A DNA stretch of 64,000 nucleotides from Guillardia theta CCMP2712 (taxonomy: Eukaryota > Cryptophyceae > Pyrenomonadales > Geminigeraceae), in the NCBI RefSeq assembly GCF_000315625.1, contig NW_005434662.1:154307-218306 (forward strand). The letters run 5' to 3'. The notes beneath the pieces are model-generated. The model saw only the letters and a list, made by a program, of their open reading frames with translations, was not told where the DNA came from and did not search any database. Positions 20,283 to 31,331 of the stretch are shown piece by piece (position 1 is the first letter of the stretch; each line of letters begins with the position of its first letter). The translations under genes were made by a program, and so were the position numbers.

Positions 20283-22202
20283 TTATGATTCCGGCTCGCC
20301 CCTGAGTCCGCAGAAATCTGGATGAGAATGTCAACAATTATCAGGTGGGTTTGAAATATCTACAAACCTCTCGACTGTTTCGGCTCGACAAAAATCCAAG
20401 GCTGGGGCTCTTCGACCTCCTCGGAGTCTGCGTTACACAGCAAATGAGATGGGGCTTCAAGGCTCACATGTGGTGGAACACAGCATACAGTGACAAGCGA
20501 AGAAGACCCAAAAGGTTGGAGCTCGTAAGCTTCGAATGAGAAGTCCTCGCCTCAAAAAATATCTGAGAAAACAGAAGATAGACCTCCCAAATCTTAATAA
20601 TCACCTGAAGAAAGTGCCTGAAGTCGTATCATCCTTTCTATCTCTCGCGTCCTCGCTCGAATGTTCGTGATCTCTCGGGAAGCTGCACGAGACATCTCGA
20701 AGATTTCAAAATCAAACTGACTTTCGCAGAGAAACGGCATAAGGAGAGAATAAGAGTTGCATTCGGTAGAACGTGATCCCCCGCCCAAACTCTGTGAAGT
20801 CCTCAGCTCTATTTCGTCCCCGTTAAAACTTTTAGGCACATGATGAAGTCGCTGATCAGGCAGCATGAAGAACTTCCAGAAGTGTGAAAGTGAGATTGCC
20901 TTGATATCCTCATCTGTAAGAATGCCTACAAGCTCCGCAGCAGCCTCTTTGTCAACGTCGCATCTCATGGTATGGATCTCATCAAGAAGTTCTCCCGCCG
21001 TAACAAGCCCATCACCTGGCGGCAGCATCAGCATGAGACCAAGTAACCATCCATCCATAAAAGCTACCGTCCTCATCGAGGTCTAGGAACCATCCTACTA
21101 GCCCGTCTTCTTTGCAGTCGAAGTATGCTTTCATCTCCTTAACCAGTCGCTCGAATCCTTTCGAACGATGCAAGACAGTTGAGTTTCCCTCTATTATGCT
21201 GTGCTCAAAGTTTTTCGCAGCGGAACTCTCAAAACTCAGGTCACTGTGGTGATTTCCGACGTTTGGATATCTGCTCAAATCCACATGACTGGGCGTTTGG
21301 ACAACAGGGTCAACCCTGTGCTCGGAGCCGACGTCTGCGATGAGTCAAAAGATGCAATCATGCAAAAAGGCGATGCAACGAAGAAAAAAACAAGCATGTA
21401 ACAAGAGCGTATAGCAATCAATCACACCTGGGGAAAATGTTCGAGGAACTTGAGCTGACACACCTTGGTCCATTCCTGCAAAATTATCCAATTTCGGTTG
21501 AACAACAAGCATTGAGAGCCCAGGTGAGTTCGATTTATCTCTATTATGAGACACAACTTCCTTGCCTTCCTTTTGTGAATTTTGAGGATGCCCCGCATCT
21601 GGATGCTGCTCTGCAAGTGTTGATATTCTGTTATTTTCCACATCATCATCAATACAATTTTCTTGGTGCCGATTGTCATCTCCATCTGTATGTACAACAA
21701 CGGTTGATGGTATCACTGGAATGAAATATTGGCCCTCGGAGTCCTCTTGGCTATCCGATGCCACCTCTCGCGCAAATTGCGGAGTTGCTCTTGGGAGCGC
21801 TGGGGCATCAGAAGATGAATCATTGAAATGAAGCCCTTCATTTCTATCCCGTTGATCTTCTGTGTCATCTTGATATTCGTGTGCTTGATCTTTGAGTTCA
21901 AATTCACCATGATCAGAACTATCTGAGACTGAAGAATCATCAGCAAGAAGCTCTCGCCACTTAGTGTAAAGTTTCCTTCGTCTTTGAGCAGTTGATACGT
22001 CAACATCTTTGGGCTCTTGCCGCACAAGCCACTCCCCTGAACTTGAGATGTGCTTCCCACCTTCTCCACTTACATCATTCTGAGTGTTTCCAACCTTTGT
22101 ATCCTCTGTGAATGTTCTGAGCCTTGCCGAAGAGAACCTCGCAGCCATCCTCTCACCCGAACCTGACCTGCTCTCTACCCTACTCGCCAGTGCTCGGTGC
22201 AT
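20283..22202 (-). CDS. EF-hand protein with a disordered acidic N-terminus
   Basis: Five exons (22202-21428, 21334-21068, 21015-20605, 20550-20368, 20317-20283) give 556 residues; every boundary is in phase 1. A start at 22145 (MAARFSSARL) is also possible. Residues 1-260 are Ser/Asp/Glu-rich and probably disordered. The exon 2-3 junction creates a canonical calcium-binding loop, DEDGDGLVTAGE (D-x-D-x-D-G...E). A second, degenerate hand follows (LTDEDIKAISLSHFWKFFML). The C-terminal part has an Arg-rich helix (ITNIRARTREIERMIRLQAL) and an aromatic tail (EDFSFEAYELQPFGSSSLVT). It probably senses calcium; the target is unknown. The last exon is short and its stop is the least certain point. Confidence 0.65.
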
Positions 22203-22660
22203 GCCACTGACAGGCCGAGTGAGAGCCTCAGGTCGGCGGCGGCGCCCACCGTTACTGCCGCGGGCGGCGGCTACTGAGGAGTCCGGCAGTTATGACAGTC
22301 ACTGCCACTTTGCAGCTGTAGGGTGACGTTGAGAAGCAGTGACAGGGCCGTCAACTTCGTTCGAGGCTCAGCGCCGGGGAGCTCAGCACGAACCGTGGCA
22401 GTGACCGTACTTGATCAGTGAACTCGGAATGAAACCGTTGAACTTTCGAGTTCAACTGAGCTTCGGAGAGCTCAGCGGTTGGAGTCAGCTTGAAGCTTCT
22501 GAGGGACGATGCTTGCGCTCTCAACGGCACTGACACCTTGCATGTAGCTCAGGGCGGCGACGACGGCGGGGGGGGATGGGGGAGAGCTACCGGCAGCGCT
22601 GAGCCGAGTCAAGCCCGAACCTAGCTAGCCTTTTAAAAACGCGAACCCGCCTCGGTAGAG
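22190..22660. other. GC-rich island upstream of the EF-hand gene
   Basis: Composition and motifs (CTGAGTCGG-like, GTGACAGGGCC) match the other islands. It covers the likely promoter side of the EF-hand gene. No gene is seen between here and 23060. Confidence 0.5.
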
Positions 22661-23059
22661 GTTACGACTCGGCATGAAGCGGGAACGGGGGCAGGAGGAT
22701 GGATGACAAGAAGGTTCAAGCGAGGGAAGGTGGGGTTAGAAATGTACGAGACAGGGCATGCACATGCATGGATATTTGAATCCTCCACGCAGAAAGCATC
22801 AGAAAATATGGCAGGAGAGATGTAGCCTTCATATTCGAGCTTGAAGAAAGAACATGAACATGAATCTGATTGAGATGATTAAGGAATCTTTGGTTTGAAA
22901 CAGTTCAGAGAAGATCGAAGGTGTCACAATGCTGGTAACATCAATGTGAAACAGATTCACGCAGGTCACATGCGTGTAAGAAGATGAACTTTTCTAGTTT
23001 GAAGAATGCAGCGCAGCGGAGCTGCATCCAGATCAGCGGGGCAGTAAAGCGATATCGCA

Positions 23060-23613
23060 ATGGCTGGATCTGCGATGCAAGGGTATTCGAGACTTTCTCT
23101 CCTTTCTGAGTTCTTGAAATGCGTTCAGTCCATCACATCACAGGGCTCGAACCTCAAGAAAGGAGATTGCTTCCAGCTCAGGCGTAGTTTCTCACAGCAA
23201 GATGTCTCAAAGTTCGCCGATCTGTCGGGAGACGATAATCCGCTGCATCAAAGTGCCGATTTGACTTCCTCTACATTTGCCCAACCAGTTGTGCATGGGA
23301 TCTTTGTTGCCAGCATGTTCTCAGCGGTTATAGGCCGCAACTTTCCAGGAGCGATCTACCTTAATCAGCAGCTCAAATTTTCTGCCCCTGTCTTCTTTGA
23401 TGAGGAAGTTACAGCAAGAGTCACTGTAACACGATGCAAGCAAGTGAAGGTAGGTCAATGCGTGTGATACCCTCGAGAGTGACTCGCGAATAGAATGTGT
23501 GCGTCGCCAGCATGGAAACTGTTGTTGAAAAAGCAAACGGGCAGGTCGCAATCAGTGGAAGCGCGCTTTGCAGTATCCCCGCTGCTCTCTTGCATGGTCA
23601 TCCATCAGAATGA
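23060..23613 (+). CDS. MaoC/HTD2-type hydroxyacyl-thioester dehydratase
   Basis: Two exons (23060-23449 and 23494-23613) around a 44-nt intron give 169 residues. The hotdog-fold hydratase signature is complete: FADLSGDDNPLHQS supplies the catalytic Asp and His (D-x4-H), and FAQPVVHGIFVASMFSAVIG is the hot-dog helix that follows. FPGAIYLNQQLKFSAPVFF forms the next strands. Length and single-domain layout fit mitochondrial (R)-specific hydroxyacyl-thioester dehydratase (HTD2/RPP14 type) or short-chain enoyl-CoA hydratase 2, acting in fatty-acid synthesis or oxidation. The N-terminal 35 residues could be a mitochondrial presequence. The exact substrate cannot be told from sequence. Confidence 0.85.
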
Positions 23614-23694
23614 CGCCGGAATGCAGTGATTGGTTGAGATCGATGAACTTGTGCAGAGAACAAACATGCAGTGGGCCAAAATGAAGTCAACATA

Positions 23695-25338
23695 TTATTT
23701 TGAATTCTTAACTTGGCGTCGCTTTGTTTCTTCACCTCCGTTGTAGAACACTTCGGGGTTGGAGAAGTAGACCGTTGAGTTGGTGTAGCGAAAGAGAGCG
23801 ACTCTGTCGAACACTGCACTGAACCCATCGAACCCCTTCTCATCTCTCTCCTTCTTCTCTTCTTCGTTCAGAGGAAAGGGGGTATGCGGTATGAACTCAT
23901 ACCTTGATGGTCGCCCACCTTTCAAGACTTTCCCTTTGAGGTTCGCATAGGCCTCGATCTCTTCTTTCGCAATCTGGGCTGAATCATCGTAGCCATTCTG
24001 CGAGGCCTTGAAAGCCCATTTCTCAGCTTCTTCCATATTTTTCTCGACGCCGAACCCTTCGGAGTAAAGAAAGGCAAGCCGAGCTTGAGCGTTCCATTCT
24101 CCTGCATCTGCTGCTCGCTTGTAATGCTCGAAAGCTTTGCTGTAGTTCTGTTCAACGCCTATCCCCTGCTCATAAGCATTTCCAAGATAAGTGAATGCCA
24201 ATATTTCGTTTTCTGCTACGGCCCTCTCGAGATAAGAAACTGCTTTCTTCCCATCCTGCGGCACTCCCTTGCCTTGCAGATAGATACGTCCGAGGGACGT
24301 AAGAGCAAGCCCATCACGAGCGAGTTCGGCTTGTGTGAAGAGAGAGAGTGCTTCCTCAACGCTACCCGCTTGCTCGTACATGATTCCCAAGTGCGAGATC
24401 GACCTGACATCTCCTAGCTCCACAGCTTTCATGTAGTATTGAGCTGCCCTGTCCTGGTCTCCATGCTCCTCAAAGATCATTCCCAGTAACCTTGCAGCCT
24501 CATGATGCCCCTGCTCTGCCGCCATGAGGTATAGTTGAGCCGCTTGATTTACATCCTTGGGAACGATTTCCTCCCCATCATCCATTACTGCTCCTTGCTC
24601 GAACATGCGCCCCAACCAGAATTGGCATTGAGCATCGCCGTGCATTGTTGCATTTTGATAGATACTTTCGAAGAATGACCTGGTGTCTGTGAACCAAGAA
24701 TCATTATTGTAGACCAACAAACTCTCATTGATAACTTGTAGGCGCTTTGGACTCAGAAGAGAGTAGTTTGCAGAAATGTCGTCCTCAAGCAAAAAGTATA
24801 TACTTCCATTGAGCTCTTTCAATTGGTCAAGCTTCGAAGGAGCCTTCTCAGAAGCAGATCCTGCTGCAGAGCTTTGCTCGCGTTTTTTATCTTTCTGGCG
24901 TCCTTGCTTAGCATCTGCTGTCTTTGGCTGCTTCTTGTCAGCCTGTTTCGTTTTCGGATCCTTCTTTGCTTCTCCGGCTTTGTTTGACTCTGTCACCGAC
25001 TCCATGGTCTGTTTCGTCGGTCCTCTCTTCTCTTCACTCGCATCTGAGCCTCGTAATCCAACTTTTGGCTCATTCTCCTCGCTCCCCGCATTGTTGACAG
25101 GACATGTAGTCCCCTTACCAGCCCCTCCAACATCGGGGTCGCCATCGTCAGCCCGCAGAGGAATCTCTTCGCCCAACCCCGAGCCCTTCCCTTCCTTTGC
25201 TTCTCCAGCTTTATCTGCCCCTCTAAGTTCAATTCGTTCGGCCACGCATGATGTGATGGCCAGCACTAAGGCCATCAGCATCATCGCAGCCGCTGCTTGC
25301 GACCGGCGCCTCCCTGCCATGGAGGCCGCACGATCCAA
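23695..25338 (-). CDS. Sel1-like repeat protein, secretory pathway
   Basis: A single exon of 547 residues. The N-terminus is a signal peptide (MMLMALVLAITSCVAE, residues about 19-34) preceded by a basic stretch; a start at 25320 would shorten this. Residues 35-170 are Lys/Glu-rich and low-complexity. From about 225 onward there are at least six Sel1/TPR-like repeats, for example AQCQFWLGRMFEQGAV, EAARLLGMIFEEHGDQDRAA, ALTSLGRIYLQGKGVPQD, AFTYLGNAYEQGIGVEQNYS and AQARLAFLYSEGFGVEKNME. Such repeats with a signal peptide recall the ER-associated degradation factor SEL1L/Hrd3, but the C-terminal membrane anchor of that family is not visible. Asn-X-Ser/Thr sites (NATMHG, NYSKAF) fit an ER lumen location. 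It lacks introns, unlike most neighbours. Confidence 0.8.
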   Translation of the reverse strand: MDRAASMAGRRRSQAAAAMMLMALVLAITSCVAERIELRGADKAGEAKEGKGSGLGEEIPLRADDGDPDVGGAGKGTTCPVNNAGSEENEPKVGLRGSDASEEKRGPTKQTMESVTESNKAGEAKKDPKTKQADKKQPKTADAKQGRQKDKKREQSSAAGSASEKAPSKLDQLKELNGSIYFLLEDDISANYSLLSPKRLQVINESLLVYNNDSWFTDTRSFFESIYQNATMHGDAQCQFWLGRMFEQGAVMDDGEEIVPKDVNQAAQLYLMAAEQGHHEAARLLGMIFEEHGDQDRAAQYYMKAVELGDVRSISHLGIMYEQAGSVEEALSLFTQAELARDGLALTSLGRIYLQGKGVPQDGKKAVSYLERAVAENEILAFTYLGNAYEQGIGVEQNYSKAFEHYKRAADAGEWNAQARLAFLYSEGFGVEKNMEEAEKWAFKASQNGYDDSAQIAKEEIEAYANLKGKVLKGGRPSRYEFIPHTPFPLNEEEKKERDEKGFDGFSAVFDRVALFRYTNSTVYFSNPEVFYNGGEETKRRQVKNSK

Positions 25339-25339
25339 C

Positions 25340-26050
25340 CCGTTACAGATGGAACGTCTGTAACCGATTCAAAAACCGAGTCATTACCGTAACGATCTCT
25401 TATATCCGTAACGGTCTACTACGGTCATGAATACTCCTCCACTTTGTGGATGTCAATGGCGAGGGTGGGTTAAGTATGGGGGGAGGGGGTGTATACACCA
25501 CCCACCCATAAGTATCTTTGTACCCACCTGATTTAGAGATCAGACAAAAATGCTCCATAGGGGTAGGGAGGGGAGACCCGGGAGGGGTCGGCATTTGAAG
25601 GGTAGTCGAGTCCCCTGCCGCAAGGGGCGCACCGATGCTCGAGGTCGCCTGGCGAAGGAGAGGAGAGGAGAGATGGAAAAAAAGACGGAAACAAACACAA
25701 GAAGAAACAAATGTTGGGTGAATGATTGTGTTTCGATGTTGCTGTGATGTTGTTGTTTTCCAAAGAGTCAGAAAGGAATCAAGATGGCTGGCGAAATTTG
25801 CACGAAAAAATGGACAATTGGCTGGAAGGGTTGCATTCATTGGCCAAAGACGAATCAAAGGAAAGCCAGGAAGCAGACAGGAGAAATTGATGTAGGAAGA
25901 TTCACGCTGCAAGATTCATGTAGATGAGACCTGCCACGTGGTTGATTGGATACAAGGCTAGATAATGACATAGAACTTTGAGTCTCGTCTTCTTCTTGAG
26001 GAGAATATTGAGTTGGTTTTTTTTTCAGACCATTCAGAAGTCAGACGATC
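25340..26050. other. Intergenic, G/C-strand-biased tract
   Basis: Contains CCGTAACG/CGGTCTACTACGG repeats (25360-25430) and a G-rich then C-rich run with GTATACACCACCCACC (25440-25530). No coding exon is recognised; the minus ORF at 25400-25912 has no domain. Confidence 0.45.
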
Positions 26051-26055
26051 ATACT

Positions 26056-26924
26056 ATGAGCTCCCAGACTGAAGTTGCTCATGCAACGAGCTTTAAATTT
26101 AATCCTTCGGAAAGAATCAACTATGGAGCCATCAGACCATATGTAGACGAGGATCCAGACCTTGGAGATGGACTGCCTTCTTCACAGGAAGAGACCAAAG
26201 GTTTGTGGAGTGGTTTTGTTGCCGACTATTTAAAGTATCTTGAGCTGAATGTTGAGGCTGTCAGTTGGTATCTTATATCGGACGATGAACAACTCAAATT
26301 TTACACGCGATGGGAGAGATTCAACGTAGGGTGCTATACCTTTGTTGTAAATCTTGCGGTTGGGACATGCATAAGGTCACTCAACACTTGTGAGAGTGAA
26401 GAAGATCACAATTCAAACTCGGGCCTTCTGGATGCTCTGCTTTGGTCGGCTACATTCTGTATGATAAGCTCGTTGTATGAACTCATCTTCCTTGTTCCGC
26501 TCTTTCGTTACATCCTTCAGCGCGATACCGACGATTCAGGGATCTTCCAGAGATTAGGTAAAACTTGTGTGTTTTGAGTTGCCGACTGAGCATTGATCTG
26601 GAAATCCAAGGCTGCTCTGGGAGATGCTGCAACTGCTTCATCTATGTCCCCATAAGCTTTCTGGCGCTGACAGCCTTTGGTTTCATGACAGGAGATCAAG
26701 GCAGCCCCCCCGAATGCAGATACAAACTTTTCTCAGATAAGATCAGATGGTCAGGTCTTGCAGTAGGTTTGATAATGTTCCTGCTGTCATCTTTCGTGAC
26801 TGGCTACATCCAATTCTGCATTTTACGGAGGTGTGGTTGGAAGGGGGCCTCAACTGTTTTTGCTGTGTCAGTGGTCAACTTCGCACTTCTTGGAGACGTC
26901 GCTGGTCCAATCTTGCCGACATGA
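26056..26924 (+). CDS. Four-helix membrane protein, unknown
   Basis: Two exons (26056-26557 and 26611-26924), phase 1 across a 53-nt intron, give 271 residues. The start MSSQTEVAHATS was chosen because upstream sequence in the same frame is poly-T derived. Hydrophobic segments: CYTFVVNLAVGTCI, ALLWSATFCMISSLYELIFL, CFIYVPISFLALTAFGFMTG, SGLAVGLIMFLLSSFVTGYI and probably ASTVFAVSVVNFALLGDVAG. The soluble N-terminus carries GAIRPYVDEDPDLGDG. The family is not recognised; the five segments are consistent with an integral membrane protein of an inner membrane. Confidence 0.6.
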
Positions 26925-27350
26925 GGCTATGTTTGCTCAGCTCAAACTAGCATGATTGCAAAGTTTTACAATCGATGCTTGTCAACTTCATCACGGATCC
27001 AATCGCCGTATGCAGTGATGTTGCCAGCGGCACACCGTGACAGCTTCCGATGATTTACAGTTTTGCACTGTGAGGTTACGTCATACATTCAATTCTCTCA
27101 AATGTGAAAACAAGCATAATTTTGTATAGGCACATCGAGTTGCAGGTATGAAAAGCTACCTCGTCTAATATTAACAAAAATAGCTACACTACGAGGATTA
27201 AGTGTAGTACTGTACACTGTCCAATGACTTGTTATTCAATTGTCGTATCCCTGGGCCAATTCAATCTGAGTTTCAAATAAAAGAATGAGTGTCACCGATA
27301 TGAATCAAGCATGATTTGAGATTACATCATGGTGATTCCCACTGACATCC
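26925..27350. other. Intergenic between convergent genes
   Basis: Short AT-rich stretch with AATAAA-like sequence near 27276; no gene seen. Confidence 0.4.
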
Positions 27351-27357
27351 ATGCTGT

Positions 27358-27991
27358 CTAAACATTCTTGTTTTGAACGGGTGGGAATCTGATTAAGAGC
27401 AAGTCAATACCAAAGGTCATGATAAGTCTGTCACTCACATCATCAACCAAATCTCCAAACTTGGCATGCAAAGCAATGTTGATTTGCTTTGCTGACAACG
27501 AGACAGTCTTCCACGATTGCATACATGCTGGCGACTTAGAAGCCTTTGATATCTCCTCGCCAATCAGCCTCTTATATTCAATTTTCCTGTCATCGTGTGT
27601 CCAGTCCGCTGGGCAACTGAAATTGTAATAGTCACGCAATGCAAAGGAGAGTAAGGAGCAGAGCACCTTGCTAAGCGACCAAAGCCCATGTGTTGAGGTT
27701 CACCCATATCAGGAACACCATCTAGATCTATGGAAGACATTGGTCTTGACTTGAAATTAGCATTGAAGCATCCCGAGTTTCTGTTCAATCCAAGACCACT
27801 ATCCGCGCTTGCTGTCCTTCCGAAAAGTGGTTGGGTTGAGTCTGAAAACAATCTGGTAAACAGAGCGATAAAATAACAAGACGAAAAAGGAAACACGAGG
27901 GTAACAAAGTTTCTTGTTTGAAAGAAGAGGAAATACCATCGAGAAGAAACTGTCGCGTTTTTGCCTTTTGAGCATCAACCATTGTATCCAT
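27358..27991 (-). CDS. Unknown soluble protein
   Basis: Three exons (27991-27937, 27841-27667, 27616-27358) join in frame to 162 residues, starting MDTMVDAQKAKTRQFLLDD. The middle is low-complexity with short loops. The C-terminal two thirds look folded and helical (KIEYKRLIGEEISKASK, KQINIALHAKFGDLVDDVSD). No domain is recognised. An upstream exon is possible because an acceptor-like CTACAG precedes the ATG. Confidence 0.5.
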
Positions 27992-27999
27992 TCCTGCTT

Positions 28000-29180
28000 C
28001 GCTTTGTGAAATTCCTACAGAAAAATTGCTTTCGTTGATATTTGTGATGAGTCGCTACTTTGTACTGGAAAGACACAACCAGTTACTAGGACTGCATAAG
28101 AATGATAATTAGCACGTCAAAGTGTTATTCGAAATCATTTCGGTTCCTAATCGAATCAGGTCAGAGCAAAACTTGCTTCCATCCAAGAAATGACACACAT
28201 TCTAACACGAAATTGCTTTGCAGAAACGATTCATCTACATGCATATGGCGCAAGCTACGCATTGAGACGTCAGCACATTCAACCGGATCGTTGCTACACC
28301 TGGACTATGATTATATCGGAAGAATCATTCTTGGCACATTGTGCAAAGTGTTGACCCCAATACAAGGCTAAGCTGATATCTTACAGTGTGCTACTAAACT
28401 TACACTTTTAAGCTCAAACATGATTTCTATGTCGCACATGTTCATGGGCACCTACCATCTCCTAACCTCCGCCTTCATTTCAACCTCTGGGAGTCTGCCC
28501 TGCATCTTTTTGCTCCCGGCATCTCATCTGAAACCGCGCCTTGACAAACAAACCACCCCACCGGGAAGGTTTACCCCTGTCTTCCCCCACCCTAGTGACA
28601 GGCCTACCCCACAATATCAGGTACCACCCGATACCAACAGAGGAAACCACCCACCTTTTCCTATAGGACAAGCTGAAATATTAGTACGCCTACCCTCTTC
28701 TATCCCATGGCTACTAATCGATTTACCCCTTACTTCTTGCTTCGTTTACAAATAGTTTTACGAGTATAAGGGACGAAAAATAAATATTTAAAAACAAAGC
28801 TTGTGTGACACTAAAAGTCTTGTTAAAAACTAAAACTACTTTTGGCTCGACTTAAAAGTTATATAGAGAAACGTGAGGTGGTGGTACACTTTTACTCCAA
28901 GGGATTCGCACGGGCTCTTTTCCCCACCACATGCCTGCACCCCTGCGAGGTCAAGTTTTAGCAGAAGGTTATTATTACTCCGTGGAAAAAGGAGGTTATA
29001 ATCGTTTTAATTAACATATTCGGGCCTGGTTCGCTGTTCCGACGGTCAGTGCTCGACGGACGCCGGCCCGGTGACTTCACGACTTCACTAGATTTGCCCG
29101 TCAGACCTTTAGGATAGGATCCTTCCAACTTTGTGAACGGTTCTTTGAACTGGGGCGCCGGGACTACTAGAGGCTTCTGG
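28000..29180. other. Intergenic with C-rich strand-biased tract
   Basis: Positions about 28480-28740 are rich in CCTACCC, ACCACCC and CACCCTA on the plus strand, resembling the tracts at 49 kb and (on the other strand) 63.3 kb. A small GC-rich patch lies at 29030-29100. No gene is recognised. Confidence 0.5.
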
Positions 29181-29185
29181 TGATC

Positions 29186-30092
29186 ATGGAAGGATGGTTG
29201 CGAGTAGCGGGGATGGCAGCTGCTGCGACAGTGATCGTACCAGTGATCCTCCTCTCCTCTCCTTTCCTCTCCATCACTGTACAGGTACGATTCCAAGTTC
29301 TTCACTCGTGCCCTAGCAGTTGTAAGAGCCATGATTAACGTGAGCGTCTACCAGGTCCTTGAAGGTTGTTGGCTGTCAGCAGCGTGTTGGCTCCTTGTCA
29401 ATACTGCCGAAGCTGGGATATCATCGTTGGAAACGTCTCTAGAGCAAGCTGTAGGTTTGAGCTCGCCGGCAAGATCCCCAGCTAGAGCCCAGTCACCTCA
29501 AGCTAGCAAATTCTCACCAGGATATCTTTCTCCAAGCCCGACCCTGTCTCCTGGTAAACCTGATGGGGTGCCAGAACAAGCATGTTTCTCAAGGTGTTGT
29601 TCTAGGGAATAGATCTCTCAACCGCAGAAAGAAGGGCGGGCCCCTGGAGCTAATTGTCTCCCTCCCTGCTTTGCCTGTGGTCTGGATAGAAGTGATCCTT
29701 CGCAAGATTAAGTTACCGAGATTATTTCGATTCATGGCTCTCAACCTGGTCAGTTTAGTGCTGAGAAAAAAGGCATGTTCATTCACTCTACTTGATCCAG
29801 GTGGCCTACATATCGAGCCCCATATGGTTTTTTGTTATCTCTGGGATGCATCTGCTGTTGCTGGTTGCAGTTTCAGTGATTTCCTTCGGCATATTGCTTC
29901 CTTGGACAGGGCCTCTGATAGCAACGGTATGACTTGATCTACATGATTCAACAGATATTTGCACTCACCCATTTATTAGTTGTCTTTCTACATTTTTCTT
30001 GTGCCTGTGTGGACCATTTCTACCTACATCTGCACCAGCGGACCAATGATAGCTTCTCTTTTCATATTGCCATTCCTGGACAACAGTGCTAA
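29186..30092 (+). CDS. Multi-pass membrane protein, unknown
   Basis: Five exons (29186-29284, 29355-29553, 29594-29748, 29801-29926, 30039-30092) give 210 residues with all phases agreeing; introns are 70, 40, 52 and 112 nt. Hydrophobic segments: AATVIVPVILLSSPFLSITV, GCWLSAACWLLV, LELIVSLPALPVVWIEVIL and WFFVISGMHLLLLVAVSVIS followed by FGILLPWTGPLIAT. A loop of Ser-Pro repeats (SSPARSPARAQSPQ) lies between segments 2 and 3. The family is not recognised. The final exon could also be read in another frame ending FSSSSKS. Confidence 0.55.
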
Positions 30093-30288
30093 TTTGAGCA
30101 GACGATTTATTGGAATGACAGGATTGTCTTTCCCATTCAGCTCCAGTTCAAAGAGCTGACATGTGGCATATCATCGGTTCAGAATTAAGTCTGATCTTCA
30201 TTTGGCGCAAATATAAATTGTAAAGAGTAAAGCATGTTCAATCAAACAATATTCAGAGCTTAAAGACCGACATTCCTTGTGATTTCGT

Positions 30289-30805
30289 TTAAGCCTCGCG
30301 AGGTTCACTAAAATACTCCATGTACTTTCTTCCCTGAGGTTTCAACCCTGGAATATTTCCTTTCTGCTTAGACAGAGTATGATTAACAACCAGAAATCTA
30401 CTACAGCACGAGAGGTGATCACCTCAGCACCCTCAAGCAACTTGACGACTTCGATAAAGTCAGAACGGTCTGAGAACCTGAACCAAAGTTAGAAGAGAGG
30501 ACTAGTCAACACACGCACATAAATTCCAACCTTCCTTTGAACTTTGCAAGATCGAGGGGTCTGTCCCCATCAAGATTCTTGATGAAAGGGTCTGAACCCA
30601 GCTGCAAGAGATAAGAAATCTGAGTTGTCATAGTCAGTTGCTCTTGCAGGCTGGTGATAAGGCCTACAGTAGTGAAGTGTCCATACGCTGCTGCAATATG
30701 CAAGGGGGTTGCGCCTGTTTCCGTCTGTGCATTCGGATTTGCCCCTAGCTCAATCAACCTCGACACGAGCAATGGGTTCCCTTGGAAAGCAGCCTTGTGC
30801 AAGGC
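30289..30805 (-). CDS. Small ankyrin-repeat protein, 5' end not found
   Basis: Three exons (30805-30531, 30477-30423, 30363-30289) stay in frame to a TAA. Ankyrin motifs are clear: ALHKAAFQGNPLLVSRLIEL, GANPNAQTETGATPLHIAAA and LLQLGSDPFIKNLDGDRPLD, then FIEVVKLLEGAE. The C-terminus is GLKPQGRKYMEYFSEPREA. The open frame before ALHK reaches only to about 30820, so a first exon with the start codon lies upstream, perhaps near 30880. The repeats would bind another protein; no partner is visible here. Confidence 0.65.
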
Positions 30806-30969
30806 CTGTTGGACACCATGGTTAGAGCAAAGTCATCACACCCCCACCCCAACTTCGCTCGCTTACCACCCCCTACAAACTGAACCCATCCATGGTACTA
30901 TCAACATCCTCCAATAGGTACCCGGCTATCGTTGATTGTATTAGGGTGCCACTCGAGAGATCGATCACC

Positions 30970-31300
30970 TTACCGCTGTATCTCCCTCCCTCCCGTTTGC
31001 GGTGCGACCAGTCACTGTGAGACAATCATCGGGCCGAGCGCCGGATCGGCCGGGGCCGCCGGGTCAATCTGGCCCGGGCCGGCTGAGTGGTCAGCCGCAC
31101 TACTCAGATGAGTCTGCCGGGCCGGGACTTTCCAGAGGACCGTCGGGCTCACAGTCGTCACGCCGTTGAATCGGGCGAGTTCAACTGGTGCCACCGTCGG
31201 TGACGACCGGGGGCCTCGGACTCGGGTCCCGGCGAAGTCACGGCGCGGCAAACCGTGAACTTTGCGTTCAGGCAGTACATTACAAATTACATTTCCGAAG
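30970..31300. other. GC-rich island
   Basis: CCGGGCC-rich sequence between the ankyrin gene and the 3' end of the HECT gene, with the same motif flavour as the other islands. No gene seen. Confidence 0.55.
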
Positions 31301-31331
31301 TTCATATACTTCACTGAGCGGCTGAGTCGGC

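Noticed and set aside
24776-25363. 195-residue plus ORF opposite the Sel1-repeat gene
   Set aside because: Antisense of the low-complexity N-terminal part of that gene.
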